Part shown: one piece after another, positions 37,230 to 47,240 of the stretch
Position numbering within the stretch: the stretch's first letter is position 1
Layout: every line of letters begins with the position of its first letter
NCBI GenBank assembly: GCA_018660505.1
Contig: JABJKE010000027.1
Location: 1-64,000, forward strand
DNA from: Rhodobiaceae bacterium
GTDB taxonomy: Bacteria; Pseudomonadota; Alphaproteobacteria; RS24
Reading direction: 5' to 3'
DNA length: 64,000 bases
The notes under the pieces: generated by a model
What the model was told of the DNA's origin: nothing
The model's input: only the letters and a program-made list of their open reading frames with translations
Database searches by the model: none
Translations under genes and position numbers: made by a program

Positions 37230-38438
37230 ATGACCGGTTTTAAAACACTCGATGACCTGACGGCGCAAACGCCAGCGGGGGCCATTGTTCTCATTCGGGC
37301 TGACTTAAATGTGCCACTGGATGAGACCGGAGGCGTGCGCGATGCGACGCGCTTAGAACGGCTTTTGCCAAGCTTGCAAAAGCTGCGCCAAGCGGGCTAT
37401 CGCATCGGCATTCTATCGCATTTTGGCCGCCCGAAAGGGCACGTGGTGGACGCCATGAGCCTCGCGCCTGTCGCCAAAGCCCTCAGCGCGCGGATGGGCC
37501 AAGCGGTGGCATTTGCCCCCGATTGCATTGGCGAGACGGCCGCAAGCGCCCTCTCCGCTTTGCCCGAAGGGGGGATTTGCGTCCTAGAAAACACCCGCTT
37601 TCATGCTGGCGAAGAAGCCGATGACGCGGCATTTTCCAAAGCGCTTGCCGGCTGTGCCGAGGCTTATGTCAATGATGCGTTTTCGGCCGCACACCGCGCC
37701 CATGCCTCGACCCATGGCATTACTCAGCATTTGCCAACCTATTGCGGCGCCGCCATGCAGGCGGAATTAGAAGCTTTGGAGGCCGCCCTGGGCGCCCCCC
37801 AACGCCCGCTTGTGGCCGTGGTTGGCGGCGCTAAAATTTCTACCAAATTAGATTTGCTGGGCAATCTATCGGCCAAAGTCGATGTACTGGTTATCGGCGG
37901 CGGCATGGCCAATACGTTTTTGGCCGCGCAAGGCCATGACGTGGGAAAATCACTTTGCGAAACCGCGATGCTGGATACGGCGCGCGAAATTATGGCGCAA
38001 GCCGAAACCCGCGGTTGTCGTATTTTGCTGCCATGTGATGCAGCCGTAGCCCCCGAATTTGCAGCTGGCCAGACCCCTGAGATTGTGGCCAGCGACGCCG
38101 TGCCCTCCGACCAAATGATTTTGGATGCGGGGCCCGAGGCGGTAATAGAAATTTGCGCCGCCTTTGATAGCGCCGCCACATTAATTTGGAATGGGCCTTT
38201 GGGGGCTTTTGAAATAGCGCCCTTTGATAGGGCTACCAATCAGACGGCGCAACATGCCGCCCAGCGCACCCAAGCGGGCACGCTGATTTCTGTAGCCGGC
38301 GGCGGCGACACAGTGGCCGCGCTCAACCATGCGGGCGCCGGCCCAAATTTCACCTATGTTTCCACCGCAGGTGGCGCATTTTTAGAGTGGCTGGAAGGCA
38401 AACCTTTGCCTGGCGTCACAGCCCTTCAAAAGAACTAG
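37230..38438 (+). CDS. pgk: Phosphoglycerate kinase
   Basis: Pgk transfers phosphate between 1,3-bisphosphoglycerate and ADP. The 402-residue two-domain protein has RADLNVPLD at the N-terminus, [10 protein letters not shown] (substrate arginines), [41 protein letters not shown] and the C-terminal [12 protein letters not shown] nucleotide loop. It lies 12 bases before fba. Confidence 0.96.
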   Translation: MTGFKTLDDLTAQTPAGAIVLIRADLNVPLDETGGVRDATRLERLLPSLQKLRQAGYRIGILSHFGRPKGHVVDAMSLAPVAKALSARMGQAVAFAPDCIGETAASALSALPEGGICVLENTRFHAGEEADDAAFSKALAGCAEAYVNDAFSAAHRAHASTHGITQHLPTYCGAAMQAELEALEAALGAPQRPLVAVVGGAKISTKLDLLGNLSAKVDVLVIGGGMANTFLAAQGHDVGKSLCETAMLDTAREIMAQAETRGCRILLPCDAAVAPEFAAGQTPEIVASDAVPSDQMILDAGPEAVIEICAAFDSAATLIWNGPLGAFEIAPFDRATNQTAQHAAQRTQAGTLISVAGGGDTVAALNHAGAGPNFTYVSTAGGAFLEWLEGKPLPGVTALQKN

Positions 38439-38450
38439 AGGAGAGTAGAC

Positions 38451-39467
38451 ATGAACAAACAGGCTCTTGAGGCGATTGCCCAAGCCATGGTGGCAGACGG
38501 ACAAGGCATTCTGGCGGCGGACGAAAGCACCGGCACCATTAAAAAACGTTTCGACACGATCAACGTGGCTTCCACCGAAGACAGCCGCCGCGATTATCGC
38601 GAAATGCTGTTCCGCACCACACAGGCGATGCAGGAAAATATTTCTGGCGTGATTTTATTTGATGAAACCATTCGTCAAAAATCCGCCGATGGCACACCGC
38701 TCACCCAAATCATGCTCGACGCGGGCGCCCTGCCCGGCATTAAAGTCGATGCAGGCGCCAAAGATATGGCTGGCCATGCAGGCGAAATGGTCACCGAAGG
38801 CCTCGATGGTTTGCGCGACCGACTGGCCGAATATCATGGCTTGGGCGCCCGATTTGCCAAATGGCGGGCGGTTCTCAACATCACCGACGCACACCCTTCC
38901 GCAGGGTGCCTAACCGCCAACACCCATGCTTTGGCGCGCTATGCAGCGCTTTGCCAAGAAGCGGAAATTGTGCCGATTGTCGAACCCGAAGTGATTATGG
39001 ACGGCAGCCATTCGATTGAGCGTTGCTATGAGGTCACCAGCGCGGCACTGACCCAGCTTTACGCGCATTTGGCCGAGCAGAATGTGCATTTGGAAGGCAC
39101 GATTTTAAAGCCCAATATGGTGCTTTCCGGCAGCCAAAACGCCACCCAAGCGGGTGTCGCGCAAGTGGCTGAAATGACTTTGGATTGCTTCCATAAATGC
39201 GTTCCCGAAGCGGTGCCTGGCATTGTGTTCTTATCGGGCGGGCAATCCGATGTCGATGCGACGGCGCATTTGGATGCGATGAATAAAATCGGCGGGCTGC
39301 CCTGGAAGCTCAGCTTCTCTTATGGTCGCGCGTTGCAAGCCGCCCCGCTGAAAGCTTGGAGTGGTGAAACCGCCAATGTGCCTGCCGCCCAAGCGGCTTT
39401 CGCCCATCGGGCGAAAATGAACGGCTTGGCGGCGCAAGGAAAATGGGACGCCTCGCTAGAAGGCTAG
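38451..39467 (+). CDS. Class I fructose-bisphosphate aldolase
   Basis: This enzyme cleaves or forms fructose-1,6-bisphosphate through a Schiff-base lysine. The 338-residue protein resembles the metal-independent, animal-like class I aldolase: GILAADESTGTIKKRF near the N-terminus, VPIVEPEVIMDG mid-protein, and the Schiff-base lysine in LEGTILKPNMV, followed by FLSGGQSD and LSFSYGRALQ. No zinc-binding class II motifs are present. GAGGAGA precedes the ATG. It is the last gene of the operon and is followed by a strong terminator. Confidence 0.94.
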   Translation: MNKQALEAIAQAMVADGQGILAADESTGTIKKRFDTINVASTEDSRRDYREMLFRTTQAMQENISGVILFDETIRQKSADGTPLTQIMLDAGALPGIKVDAGAKDMAGHAGEMVTEGLDGLRDRLAEYHGLGARFAKWRAVLNITDAHPSAGCLTANTHALARYAALCQEAEIVPIVEPEVIMDGSHSIERCYEVTSAALTQLYAHLAEQNVHLEGTILKPNMVLSGSQNATQAGVAQVAEMTLDCFHKCVPEAVPGIVFLSGGQSDVDATAHLDAMNKIGGLPWKLSFSYGRALQAAPLKAWSGETANVPAAQAAFAHRAKMNGLAAQGKWDASLEG

Positions 39468-39486
39468 GCCGAAACCTTTAAGAAGA

Positions 39487-39518
39487 ACCCGCGTGGGGAA
39501 ACCGACGCGGGTCTTTTT
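39487..39518 (+). terminator. Intrinsic terminator of tkt-gap-pgk-fba
   Basis: ACCCGCGT (39487-39494) pairs with ACGCGGGT (39505-39512) around a 10-base loop, followed by CTTTTT. It lies 20 bases after the aldolase stop and before the convergent tlyA. Confidence 0.93.
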
Positions 39519-39530
39519 ATGCGCGGTGGT

Positions 39531-40286
39531 TTAGGGGCGCGTGGGGTTACGCGCGCCGATTAAAAATTCGACATTGCCTTGCGGCCCCTTTATCGGGCTT
39601 TCGATGATGCCATCGACCTGCCAGCCAGAGGGATGAGCGGTGACCCAAGCCTCGATGCGCGCACATATTTGCGCATGGAGCGCCGGATCGCTGACCACGC
39701 CGTTTTTGCCAAGTTTATCTTTGCCCGCTTCAAATTGCGGCTTGATGAGCGCCAAAGCCCAGCCCCCCGGCGCGATAATATTCAACGCGCTGTCCAAAGC
39801 CAGCTCGAGCGAGATAAAACTGACGTCGCACACCAAAGCGTCAATGGGTCGGTCGAAAGTCTCGGGCGTGATATGGCGCGCGTTCAGCCCTTCCAAATTG
39901 GTGACGCGGGCATCGGTTTTCAATTTAGCGTGCAATTGGTCGCGCCCCACATCGACGGCCAGAATATGAGCGGCGCCATTTTGCAAGGCCACATCGCTAA
40001 AGCCGCCGGTGGAGGCGCCAATGTCGAGCACGGTTTTGCCTTGCATGGGATAGGCAAAATGCGCCAGCGCTTTTTCCAGCTTTAGCCCGCCGCGCGAAAC
40101 ATAGCCATGCGCGGGCGCGGCAATTATCTCATCTTGCGTCGATACCATTTGCGAATTTTTGCGGGCTGGCGCGCCATTGACTTTGACCTGTTGCGCTTGG
40201 ATGGCGGCCGCACTTTGGGCGCGGCTGTCGAATAATCCGAGGTTGACGAGATGCTGATCGAGGCGCGTTTTATTGGCGCTACTCAT
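39531..40286 (-). CDS. tlyA: TlyA-family rRNA 2'-O-methyltransferase (S4 plus FtsJ-like)
   Basis: The 251-residue protein has an N-terminal S4 RNA-binding domain (about 7-65, RLDQHLVNLGLFDSRAQSAAAI) and a SAM-dependent methyltransferase domain with VLDIGASTGGFSDVAL (motif I), AVDVGRDQL and LIKPQFEAGK (catalytic lysine). Mycobacterial TlyA methylates 16S and 23S rRNA; the older name haemolysin is misleading. It is the last gene of xseB-ispA-dxs-tlyA, 18 bases after dxs. Confidence 0.9.
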   Translation of the reverse strand: MSSANKTRLDQHLVNLGLFDSRAQSAAAIQAQQVKVNGAPARKNSQMVSTQDEIIAAPAHGYVSRGGLKLEKALAHFAYPMQGKTVLDIGASTGGFSDVALQNGAAHILAVDVGRDQLHAKLKTDARVTNLEGLNARHITPETFDRPIDALVCDVSFISLELALDSALNIIAPGGWALALIKPQFEAGKDKLGKNGVVSDPALHAQICARIEAWVTAHPSGWQVDGIIESPIKGPQGNVEFLIGARNPTRP

Positions 40287-40304
40287 GGCCCAACTCGCAA
40301 GCCG

Positions 40305-42227
40305 CTATTCGCCAGCTTTAGGCGGCGCGGCCCTTAGCTGGGTTTCATCGGCCCCGATAAGGCGGCGCACGGTCTCGATAATTTGCGCCGCATTGAGCCC
40401 TGCCAAATCATACATAGCGGCCGGATTGCCATGGTCGATATAGGTGTCTGGCAGCGTCAGGCTACGGCATTTCAAGCCGCCATCCAGATACCCATGGCTG
40501 GCCAGCAGGTTCATCACATGGCTGCCAAAGCCGCCAATCGCGCCTTCTTCGAGGGTCAGTAAAACCTCATGCTCGCGCGCCATGCGCAAAATCAGCGCTT
40601 CATCCAGAGGTTTCATAAACCGCGCATCGACCACGCTGGTGCGAAACCCTTGCGCGTCTAATTGGTCGGCCGCCAATTCGGCTTGGCCAAGCCGCGTGCC
40701 ATAAGACAACAGACAAATGCGCCCGCCCTCGCGAATAACGCGGCCTTTGCCAATTTCCAAAACCATGCCGCGCTTGGGCAGCGCCACGCCAACCCCTTCG
40801 CCGCGCGGATAGCGCAGCGCCGTCGGGTGTTCGTCAAAGGCGGCTTGGGTGGCCACCATATGTTTCAGCTCGGCCTCATCGCCGGGCGACATCAGCACCA
40901 TATTCGGCAAAGTGCCAAGAAACGCAGCATCGAAGGAACCCGCATGCGTTGGGCCATCGGCCCCCACAAGGCCCGCGCGATCAATGGCAAAGCGCACTGG
41001 CAGGTTTTGAATGGCCACATCATGCACCACTTGGTCGTAGGCACGTTGCAAGAAAGTAGAATAAATCGCGGCGAAAGGTTTAAACCCCTCGGTCGCCAGA
41101 CCGGCCGCAAAAGTCACCGCATGTTGTTCGGCAATGCCGACATCAAACGTGCGGTCGGGGAAGGCGGTGGCGAATTTATCGAGCCCCGTACCAGATGGCA
41201 TGGCGGCGGTAATGGCGACGATTTTTTCGTCGTCGGTTGCCGCTTCGATAAGGCTCTCGGCGAACACACCTGTATAGCTCGGCGCGCTGGGTTTCGATTT
41301 TACCTGCTCGCCCGTCACCACATTAAATTTCGACACGCCATGATATTTATCGTCAGAGGCCTCCGCAGGCGCATAGCCGTGCCCCTTTTTGGTCACCACA
41401 TGAACCATCACGGGGCCGTTTTTCATTTTCTTGACGTTTTCCAAAACCGGAAGCAAATGTTCCAAATTATGTCCGTCGATGGGCCCAACATAATAAAACC
41501 CCATTTCCTCAAACAAAGTGCCGCCGGTCATAAACCCACGGGTGTATTCTTCCATTTGGCGGGCGCGTTCTTGCAGCGCGTCTGGCAGATGTTTTACCAA
41601 ATCCTTCAACAAGCGGCGGAACGAGCGATAGGTTGTGCCCGATAGAATGCGCGCCAAATAGGCACTCATGGCGCCCACGGGCGGCGCGATGGACATATCA
41701 TTATCATTGAGAATAACCACCATGCGGCTATCCATGGCGCCGGCATTGTTCATCGCCTCATAGGCCATGCCCGCGCTCATGGCGCCATCGCCAATGACGG
41801 AGACCACGTGATTGTCTTTGCCCGCTAAATCGCGCGCCGCCGCCATGCCCAGACCCGCCGAAATGGAGGTGGAACTATGGCCCGCCCCGAACGGGTCATA
41901 AATGCTTTCGCCGCGTTTGGTAAAGCCTGACAGACCCCCCTCTTGGCGCAAACTGCGCATACGCTCGCGTCGTTCGGTTAAAATTTTATGCGGGTAAGCC
42001 TGATGACCGACATCCCAAATCAAGCGATCGTCTGGCGTCTCAAACACATAGTGCAAAGCCACGCTCAGCTCGACAACCCCCAGACCGGCGCCCAAATGGC
42101 CGCCGGTTTCCGACACGGCAGAAATCATTTCCGCCCGCAATTCATCGGCCAATTGTCGCAAATCGCTTTTGGCTAATTGGCGCATATCGGCAGGGCGCTG
42201 AATACGGTCGAGCAATGGCGTGGTCAT
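40305..42227 (-). CDS. dxs: 1-deoxy-D-xylulose-5-phosphate synthase
   Basis: Dxs is the first enzyme of the MEP isoprenoid pathway and joins pyruvate with glyceraldehyde-3-phosphate using thiamine diphosphate. The 640-residue protein has [37 protein letters not shown], the ThDP motif [33 protein letters not shown] and [10 protein letters not shown]. It lies 33 bases after ispA on the same strand. Confidence 0.97.
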   Translation of the reverse strand: MTTPLLDRIQRPADMRQLAKSDLRQLADELRAEMISAVSETGGHLGAGLGVVELSVALHYVFETPDDRLIWDVGHQAYPHKILTERRERMRSLRQEGGLSGFTKRGESIYDPFGAGHSSTSISAGLGMAAARDLAGKDNHVVSVIGDGAMSAGMAYEAMNNAGAMDSRMVVILNDNDMSIAPPVGAMSAYLARILSGTTYRSFRRLLKDLVKHLPDALQERARQMEEYTRGFMTGGTLFEEMGFYYVGPIDGHNLEHLLPVLENVKKMKNGPVMVHVVTKKGHGYAPAEASDDKYHGVSKFNVVTGEQVKSKPSAPSYTGVFAESLIEAATDDEKIVAITAAMPSGTGLDKFATAFPDRTFDVGIAEQHAVTFAAGLATEGFKPFAAIYSTFLQRAYDQVVHDVAIQNLPVRFAIDRAGLVGADGPTHAGSFDAAFLGTLPNMVLMSPGDEAELKHMVATQAAFDEHPTALRYPRGEGVGVALPKRGMVLEIGKGRVIREGGRICLLSYGTRLGQAELAADQLDAQGFRTSVVDARFMKPLDEALILRMAREHEVLLTLEEGAIGGFGSHVMNLLASHGYLDGGLKCRSLTLPDTYIDHGNPAAMYDLAGLNAAQIIETVRRLIGADETQLRAAPPKAGE

Positions 42228-42260
42228 AAACCAAATCCTTTTTTGTTCAACGGTGTTTTA

Positions 42261-43184
42261 TCAGTTCTTTCGATGAATAACAAACTGGGCCGCTTGTCGC
42301 AGGGGCTCGGCTTCGGAGCCAAAGGCAGCCAAATGAGCCAGCGCGGCGGCGGCCCGATTTTCGGCCTCTTGGCGCGCCCCCGCCAGCCCTAAAAGCGAGA
42401 CGAAAGTGGCTTTGCCCTCGGCGACATCTTTGCCCGCGGTTTTGCCCAAGGTTTGGCTGGCTCCCGTTACGTCCAACACATCATCGGCAATTTGAAACGC
42501 CAAGCCCAGCTCTTGCGCATAGGCTTTAAGGGCTGCTGTTTGGGCCGCCTCGGCTGCCCCCAAAAGAGCCCCTGCCTCAACGGCAAAACCAATCAGCGCA
42601 CCGGTTTTGAGCCCTTGCAAGCGGCTTAAGTCAGCCATATCGAGCGATAAATCAGGCGATAGAATGTCCAGCGTCTGCCCGCCCACCATGCCTTGGCGGC
42701 CCGCCGCTTGCGCTAGGCTGGCGACCAAGGCCAAACGCACATTGGCATCGGCATGAGTGGCGCCATCGGCCAGAATTTCAAAGGCTAACGTCAGTAAAGC
42801 ATCACCTGCTAAAATCGCCGTGGCCTCATCATAGGCTTTGTGCAAACTGGGTCGACCGCGGCGCAGAGCATCATCGTCCATGGCTGGCAAATCATCATGC
42901 GCCAGCGAATAGCAATGCACGCTCTCCAGCGCCGCCGCCACCCGCACGGCTTGCGCTTGCGGCACGCCGAACATAGCGCTGGTGGCCAAAACCAAAAACG
43001 GGCGAAACCCCTTGCCGCCGTCGAGCGCCGCATAGCGCATCGCTTCGACGAGCCGCTTTTCCGGCCCCTTGGGGGGGTTCAGGAAATCATCTAATTGCGC
43101 GCGAACCAGAGCGACCGCTGTTTGGCGCGCGCTGTTGAACGCAGATGCACTTTTAGAGTCATTTGGAGGCACATTTTCGGACAT
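42261..43184 (-). CDS. ispA: Farnesyl/geranyl diphosphate synthase
   Basis: IspA condenses IPP with allylic diphosphates. The 307-residue polyprenyl synthetase has the first aspartate-rich motif DDLPAMDDDALRRGRPS, GKGFRPFL before it, GQTLDIL, and the second motif DDVLDVTG, followed by GKTAGKD. Two residues before the first motif are small/aromatic as in FPP synthases, so a C15 product is likely but not proven. I start at the ATG at 43184, 14 bases after xseB; an upstream in-frame ATG overlaps xseB and lacks family residues. Confidence 0.93.
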   Translation of the reverse strand: MSENVPPNDSKSASAFNSARQTAVALVRAQLDDFLNPPKGPEKRLVEAMRYAALDGGKGFRPFLVLATSAMFGVPQAQAVRVAAALESVHCYSLAHDDLPAMDDDALRRGRPSLHKAYDEATAILAGDALLTLAFEILADGATHADANVRLALVASLAQAAGRQGMVGGQTLDILSPDLSLDMADLSRLQGLKTGALIGFAVEAGALLGAAEAAQTAALKAYAQELGLAFQIADDVLDVTGASQTLGKTAGKDVAEGKATFVSLLGLAGARQEAENRAAAALAHLAAFGSEAEPLRQAAQFVIHRKN

Positions 43185-43197
43185 GCCTGACCCGCGC

Positions 43198-43443
43198 CTA
43201 ATCAGCGTCCAGCGGGCTGGTGACCCCGCCAGTAATTTTTTCAATACGGGCTTGAGCGGTTTTTAATTTATCGTCGCAATAGGCGCGCAATTGGGCGCCG
43301 CGTTGGTAAATCTCAATCGATTCTTCCAGCGCCACATCGCCGGTTTCCAAACGGTCGACAATGCCCTCCAATTCAGCCAAAGCTTGCTCGAAGCTGAGCG
43401 CTAAAATATCTTCCGCGATATCTATTTTTGGGTCTTGAGACAT
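43198..43443 (-). CDS. xseB: Exodeoxyribonuclease VII small subunit
   Basis: The 81-residue XseB has the [29 protein letters not shown] signature (given here as a family segment beginning at residue 19) and a C-terminal [12 protein letters not shown]. Exo VII degrades single-stranded DNA; XseA is not in the window. It is the first gene of xseB-ispA-dxs-tlyA, an arrangement common in proteobacteria. Confidence 0.94.
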   Translation of the reverse strand: MSQDPKIDIAEDILALSFEQALAELEGIVDRLETGDVALEESIEIYQRGAQLRAYCDDKLKTAQARIEKITGGVTSPLDAD

Positions 43444-43482
43444 GCCAAATCCTCTTTCGTTTCGCTTGCGGGCGAGTAAACG

Positions 43483-44556
43483 TCAAGCGACTTTCTGCTG
43501 ATAATAACATACGCCGTTTTCGTCGAAATTCATCTCTAATTTGCCGCGATGCACCAAACACATCAAATGCGACATGCTTTCGCCCGAGGCCATGAAAAAC
43601 ACCTCGCGGCCAATGCGGCGTTTGAACAAAACAGAAAACACTTTGCCATCGATGGCACGGCGCGGCTCAGCGCACACGTCGAGCAAACGCACCAAAGATT
43701 TTTCATGCCCATCAATTAACGCCTGCAACCGCGCATGAAGCCCGTAAAATGGCTCATTATGAGCCGGCAGAACCAATAGATCGTCTGGCAACACCGCCTT
43801 CAACCGATGGCAGCTGTCAATCCAGTCTTGCAAAGGATTGCCCATCGGCTCGGTTGGAAATAACGACACATTCGACGAAATGCGCGGGATGACTTGGTCA
43901 CCCGATATTAGCACTTTCAAATCTGGCGCATAAAGACACGCATGTTCGGGCGCATGGCCAGAGCCGATTTCAATATGCCAGTCGCGGCCATCAATCTGTA
44001 ACCTATCGCCTTGTTGGATGCGCCGAAACGATTGCGGCAGCGGGTGAATATGCGAGCCGAAACCGCCAAATCGTTCGCGGTAACGCCCGATGGCTTCTTC
44101 GTCAAATCCAGCAGCCCGATAAAATCTTATGCCGTCTTCTGGCGCGGTTTTTCCAGTATCTGCGGCCATAGTGCGGCACATCAGATAATCGGTTCGGGTC
44201 ATATAAAACTCGGCCTCAAAACGCTCGACCAGCCAGCCCGCAAGGCCCACATGGTCGGGATGCAAATGCGTGACGATAACTTTTTTCAGCGACTTGCCTT
44301 GCATGAAGCCAGAGAACAAGTTTTCGTAATGCGCGCGCGAGCTGGGCGTATCGACACACGTATCGACAATCGACCAGCCATCGCCATCGCGCAGCAGCCA
44401 GAGGTTAATATGGTCGAGCGAATAGGGCAGCGTCATGCGCACCCAAAAAATGCCATCGGCCACTTCTATCGGTTTACCCTCTTCAGGGATGTCTTCAAAG
44501 GGGTAACGCAGACCATGCGCCTGCCCGGCACCCGTTTTTCTATCGCTCACAATCAT
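43483..44556 (-). CDS. Metallo-beta-lactamase-fold hydrolase
   Basis: The 357-residue protein has the zinc-binding THLHPDHVG motif, HAPEHACLYAPDLKVLISGDQVIPR (His/Asp ligands) and LPAHNEPF (His), so the dinuclear metal site looks intact. A C-terminal helical region of about 90 residues (HEKSLVRLLDVCAEPRRAIDGK) resembles the extension seen in MBL-fold thioesterase or glyoxalase II-like proteins. The substrate is unknown. I start at the ATG at 44556; a TTG at 44604 would add 16 residues. It is 39 bases before xseB, so it may be transcribed with that cluster. Confidence 0.8.
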   Translation of the reverse strand: MIVSDRKTGAGQAHGLRYPFEDIPEEGKPIEVADGIFWVRMTLPYSLDHINLWLLRDGDGWSIVDTCVDTPSSRAHYENLFSGFMQGKSLKKVIVTHLHPDHVGLAGWLVERFEAEFYMTRTDYLMCRTMAADTGKTAPEDGIRFYRAAGFDEEAIGRYRERFGGFGSHIHPLPQSFRRIQQGDRLQIDGRDWHIEIGSGHAPEHACLYAPDLKVLISGDQVIPRISSNVSLFPTEPMGNPLQDWIDSCHRLKAVLPDDLLVLPAHNEPFYGLHARLQALIDGHEKSLVRLLDVCAEPRRAIDGKVFSVLFKRRIGREVFFMASGESMSHLMCLVHRGKLEMNFDENGVCYYQQKVA

Positions 44557-44682
44557 CCTATCTGCCAAAATTTGAACGCGTGCCACTTGGTAATTAACTG
44601 GCAATCAACTTGGCTCTGATTTATCTAATTACCAACACCATATTGTGATTGTGCGCGAAGCGCAATTAGGGAGCGACGACCC

Positions 44683-45639
44683 ATGACCCAAGTGATAACC
44701 GCCAATGCCGATGGCCTCGCGCTTTGCGCCGCCAAATTACACCAAGGCTTGGCTGTGGCCATGCCCACCGAGACGGTGTACGGACTGGCGGCCGACGCCA
44801 CCCAAGGCGCGGCCATCGCGCAAATCTATGCGTTGAAAAATCGCCCTCAGTTCAACCCGCTCATCTGCCATGTGCCCGACCTCGAGAGCGCTCGCCACTT
44901 GGGCGTGTTCAATGCGGCGGCAGAAAAACTAGCGGATGAATTTTGGCCCGGCCCACTGACTTTGGTTGTGCCGCGTCACGAAAATACACCGGTGCATGCT
45001 TTGGCTTCGGCGGGTCTACCGACACTGGCCATTCGCGTGCCCGCCCACCGCGTGGCGCAAGATTTATTGCGTGCGTTTGGCCGCCCCGTAGTTGCGCCCA
45101 GTGCCAATCCATCTGGCCGATTGAGCCCCAGCCAAGCAGCGCATGTCGCCGCCATGCTGCCCGATATTCCGGTCTTAGACGGCGGGGCTTGCGCCATTGG
45201 CCTCGAGTCCAGCATCGTCGGCTGCCTGGAGGGCGCGCCCCTTTGGCTGCGCGCGGGCGGGCTTTCGCGCGCCCAAGTCGAGGCCTGTTTGGGCCAAACC
45301 TTACAAGAGGTGCCCGAAACCCAAGACGCGAGCGCCAAGCTGGCACCCGGCCGGCTCGCGCGCCATTATGCGCCCCAAGCGCCGCTCCGGTTAAACGCAA
45401 AAACCGCCGAGGCGGACGAATTGCTCATCGGGTTTGGCCCTCACGCGCCAGACACTTGCGCCGCCAACCTGAGCCCCACGGGCGATATGGCCGAAGCGGC
45501 GGCGCAGCTGTTTTCGACCCTCCACGCCATGGATGGGCTGGCCGAAGCGCAAGGCAAGCGCCTTGCCATTATGGCCATTCCCGCCCAAGGGCTGGGCGAA
45601 GCCATCAACGATCGCTTAACCCGCGCGGCGCAAAATTAA
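44683..45639 (+). CDS. tsaC: L-threonylcarbamoyladenylate synthase (Sua5/TsaC)
   Basis: This enzyme makes threonylcarbamoyl-AMP for t6A37 in ANN-decoding tRNAs. The 318-residue protein has the YrdC domain (about 10-200) with MPTETVYGLAADAT, KNRPQFNPLICHV, VAPSANPSG and the LESSIVGC segment. A C-terminal Sua5 domain (about 235-318) is present, so it is the long Sua5 form. The ATG follows AGGGAG. It ends 2 bases from the convergent VOC gene with no terminator visible. Confidence 0.94.
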   Translation: MTQVITANADGLALCAAKLHQGLAVAMPTETVYGLAADATQGAAIAQIYALKNRPQFNPLICHVPDLESARHLGVFNAAAEKLADEFWPGPLTLVVPRHENTPVHALASAGLPTLAIRVPAHRVAQDLLRAFGRPVVAPSANPSGRLSPSQAAHVAAMLPDIPVLDGGACAIGLESSIVGCLEGAPLWLRAGGLSRAQVEACLGQTLQEVPETQDASAKLAPGRLARHYAPQAPLRLNAKTAEADELLIGFGPHAPDTCAANLSPTGDMAEAAAQLFSTLHAMDGLAEAQGKRLAIMAIPAQGLGEAINDRLTRAAQN

Positions 45640-45641
45640 GC

Positions 45642-46484
45642 CTATTTTGCGTGTTCGATAATCAGCGTCGCCACGCCGCCAGCGTGCGATTTGACCGTGC
45701 AGACCCGCGTGCCGGGTTTGCGGCCATCGCGCACCTCGGAGACCTCAATGCCCGCCTCGCGCATGCGTTTTTGCGTCGCCTCTATATCTTGGCTTTTGAA
45801 CGCCAACCCCCAAAGCCTATCGGTGTCGGGGGTTTTCTCAGAGGCCACCACTTCAATGCTCATAGAATTAGTGCGGAAGAACAACATCTCGCCGCCCCAA
45901 TCGGGTTTCGATTGCTCAAGCGCCAGACGAATGCCGAGCTGGTCGCCGTAGAATTTTTTCGCCGCGGCCCCACTTTGGGTTTGCACCACCACATGGTCGA
46001 CCGCGTGAATGGCGCCCGCCCCTTGTATCTGTGCCATTGGCAAGGCCGAGAGGTCATCGTGTTGAATGCAGAACGAAAAAATACCGCGCGCGGCCGCGCT
46101 ATCCCAATGCATCGACTGCCATGTGCGCGTCGCCCCACTGTCTGTATCGATACCATGGCCGGTAACCGGGTCGGCCACCGCGAGCCCTTGGGCGCGGGCG
46201 TTTTTCAAAAAGGCGGCCGCGTCTTGCGTGCCAAAAACCAAGGCGCATAGATTGGAGCCAGGGCTGGCAATCACGTTGCGCACCATGTCGCCCGCCCAGC
46301 CTTCGCCATCGGCGGCCAGCAATTCGACATACGTATTATCGATGCGAAACAAACTATTGGCACTGCCATAATCTGGATGCGTGCCGCGCCAGCTTGGCGC
46401 CCGACCGAGCATCAAGGAATAGTCATCTGTCGCTTGGGCTAAATCTTCCACCGCGATAATTATATGGTCGACGATACTGGTCAT
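45642..46484 (-). CDS. VOC-family protein (glyoxalase/dioxygenase superfamily)
   Basis: The 280-residue protein has two vicinal-oxygen-chelate modules: residues about 1-125 (starting IVDHIIIAVEDLAQATDDY) and about 150-278 (IHAVDHVVVQTQSGAAAKKFY). Metal-ligand positions are plausible (H7, E54 of the first module; H in AVDHVVV and E in SIEVVA of the second). The closest description I can give is a glyoxalase-like protein; the substrate is unknown. It lies 42 bases downstream of the SRAP gene on the same strand. Confidence 0.8.
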   Translation of the reverse strand: MTSIVDHIIIAVEDLAQATDDYSLMLGRAPSWRGTHPDYGSANSLFRIDNTYVELLAADGEGWAGDMVRNVIASPGSNLCALVFGTQDAAAFLKNARAQGLAVADPVTGHGIDTDSGATRTWQSMHWDSAAARGIFSFCIQHDDLSALPMAQIQGAGAIHAVDHVVVQTQSGAAAKKFYGDQLGIRLALEQSKPDWGGEMLFFRTNSMSIEVVASEKTPDTDRLWGLAFKSQDIEATQKRMREAGIEVSEVRDGRKPGTRVCTVKSHAGGVATLIIEHAK

Positions 46485-46526
46485 AATCTCTCCTTTAAAA
46501 ACCCATTGGTTATAAAATAGGTGATT

Positions 46527-47240
46527 TTAAAATAAATCCATCTGGTCGGCCGCCAAATCCTCGGGCGGGGGGACGCGATGCTCGTCCCATAGGGCGGCAT
46601 CATCTTCGCTAACTTTATTGACCCGTGTCGATATCGGCGTTGCTGTAAAATCAGCCTGCGCGGCGTCGCCCAGAAGAGGCAATAGGCTTGCGGCCTGGGT
46701 TTCGGGCGTCGACAACCAAGCGTGCGCGTCGCTGGGCGCAATCAGCGCCGGCATTCGGTGATGCACGGAAGATAAAACATCATTGGCCGCCGTGGTGATA
46801 ATCGCACAGCTCTCGATTTCGCTGCCATCGGCGCCTTCCCAAATCTCCCAAATGCCGGCCATGAAAAACACCGCATTATCTTTTCTGTGAATGCGATACG
46901 GCTGGCCAATTTTTCGGTCCCACTCATAGGTCGCATCGGCGGGAAGCAGACAACGGCGGCGACGAAAGGCATTTTTAAAACTTGGTTTTTGCGTAATCGT
47001 TTCGGCGCGCGCGTTAATTTGCGGACGCGCCGATTTATCGCCCACTTGCTCGGCGCTTAGCCAAGGCGCAATGAGCCCCCAACTCAGTAAGGCCATCTCG
47101 GCCCCTGGCGTGGCGCGAATAATCGAAACCGGTTGCGTGGGGGCGATGTTATAGCGCGCCGGAAAATTAATCCGATTGGAAAAATCGACCATTTGACGCA
47201 TCGCCTCGGGCGGCGTCGCAAGGGCGAACCGACCACACAT
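46527..47240 (-). CDS. SRAP-domain protein (YedK/HMCES family)
   Basis: SRAP proteins form a covalent thiazolidine link with abasic sites in single-stranded DNA. The 237-residue protein begins MCGRFAL, with the catalytic Cys2 exposed after removal of Met1. It also has NIAPTQPV, the NARAET motif, the YEW glutamate (ADATYEW) and the active-site histidine in VHHRMPAL. All catalytic elements are present. The ATG touches the stop of the DUF192 gene (one shared base). Confidence 0.93.
   Translation of the reverse strand: MCGRFALATPPEAMRQMVDFSNRINFPARYNIAPTQPVSIIRATPGAEMALLSWGLIAPWLSAEQVGDKSARPQINARAETITQKPSFKNAFRRRRCLLPADATYEWDRKIGQPYRIHRKDNAVFFMAGIWEIWEGADGSEIESCAIITTAANDVLSSVHHRMPALIAPSDAHAWLSTPETQAASLLPLLGDAAQADFTATPISTRVNKVSEDDAALWDEHRVPPPEDLAADQMDLF

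Noticed and set aside
44557-44604. TTG start for the metallo-hydrolase
   Set aside because: The ATG at 44556 is a simpler start; the 16 extra residues look non-conserved, though this was not tested by alignment.
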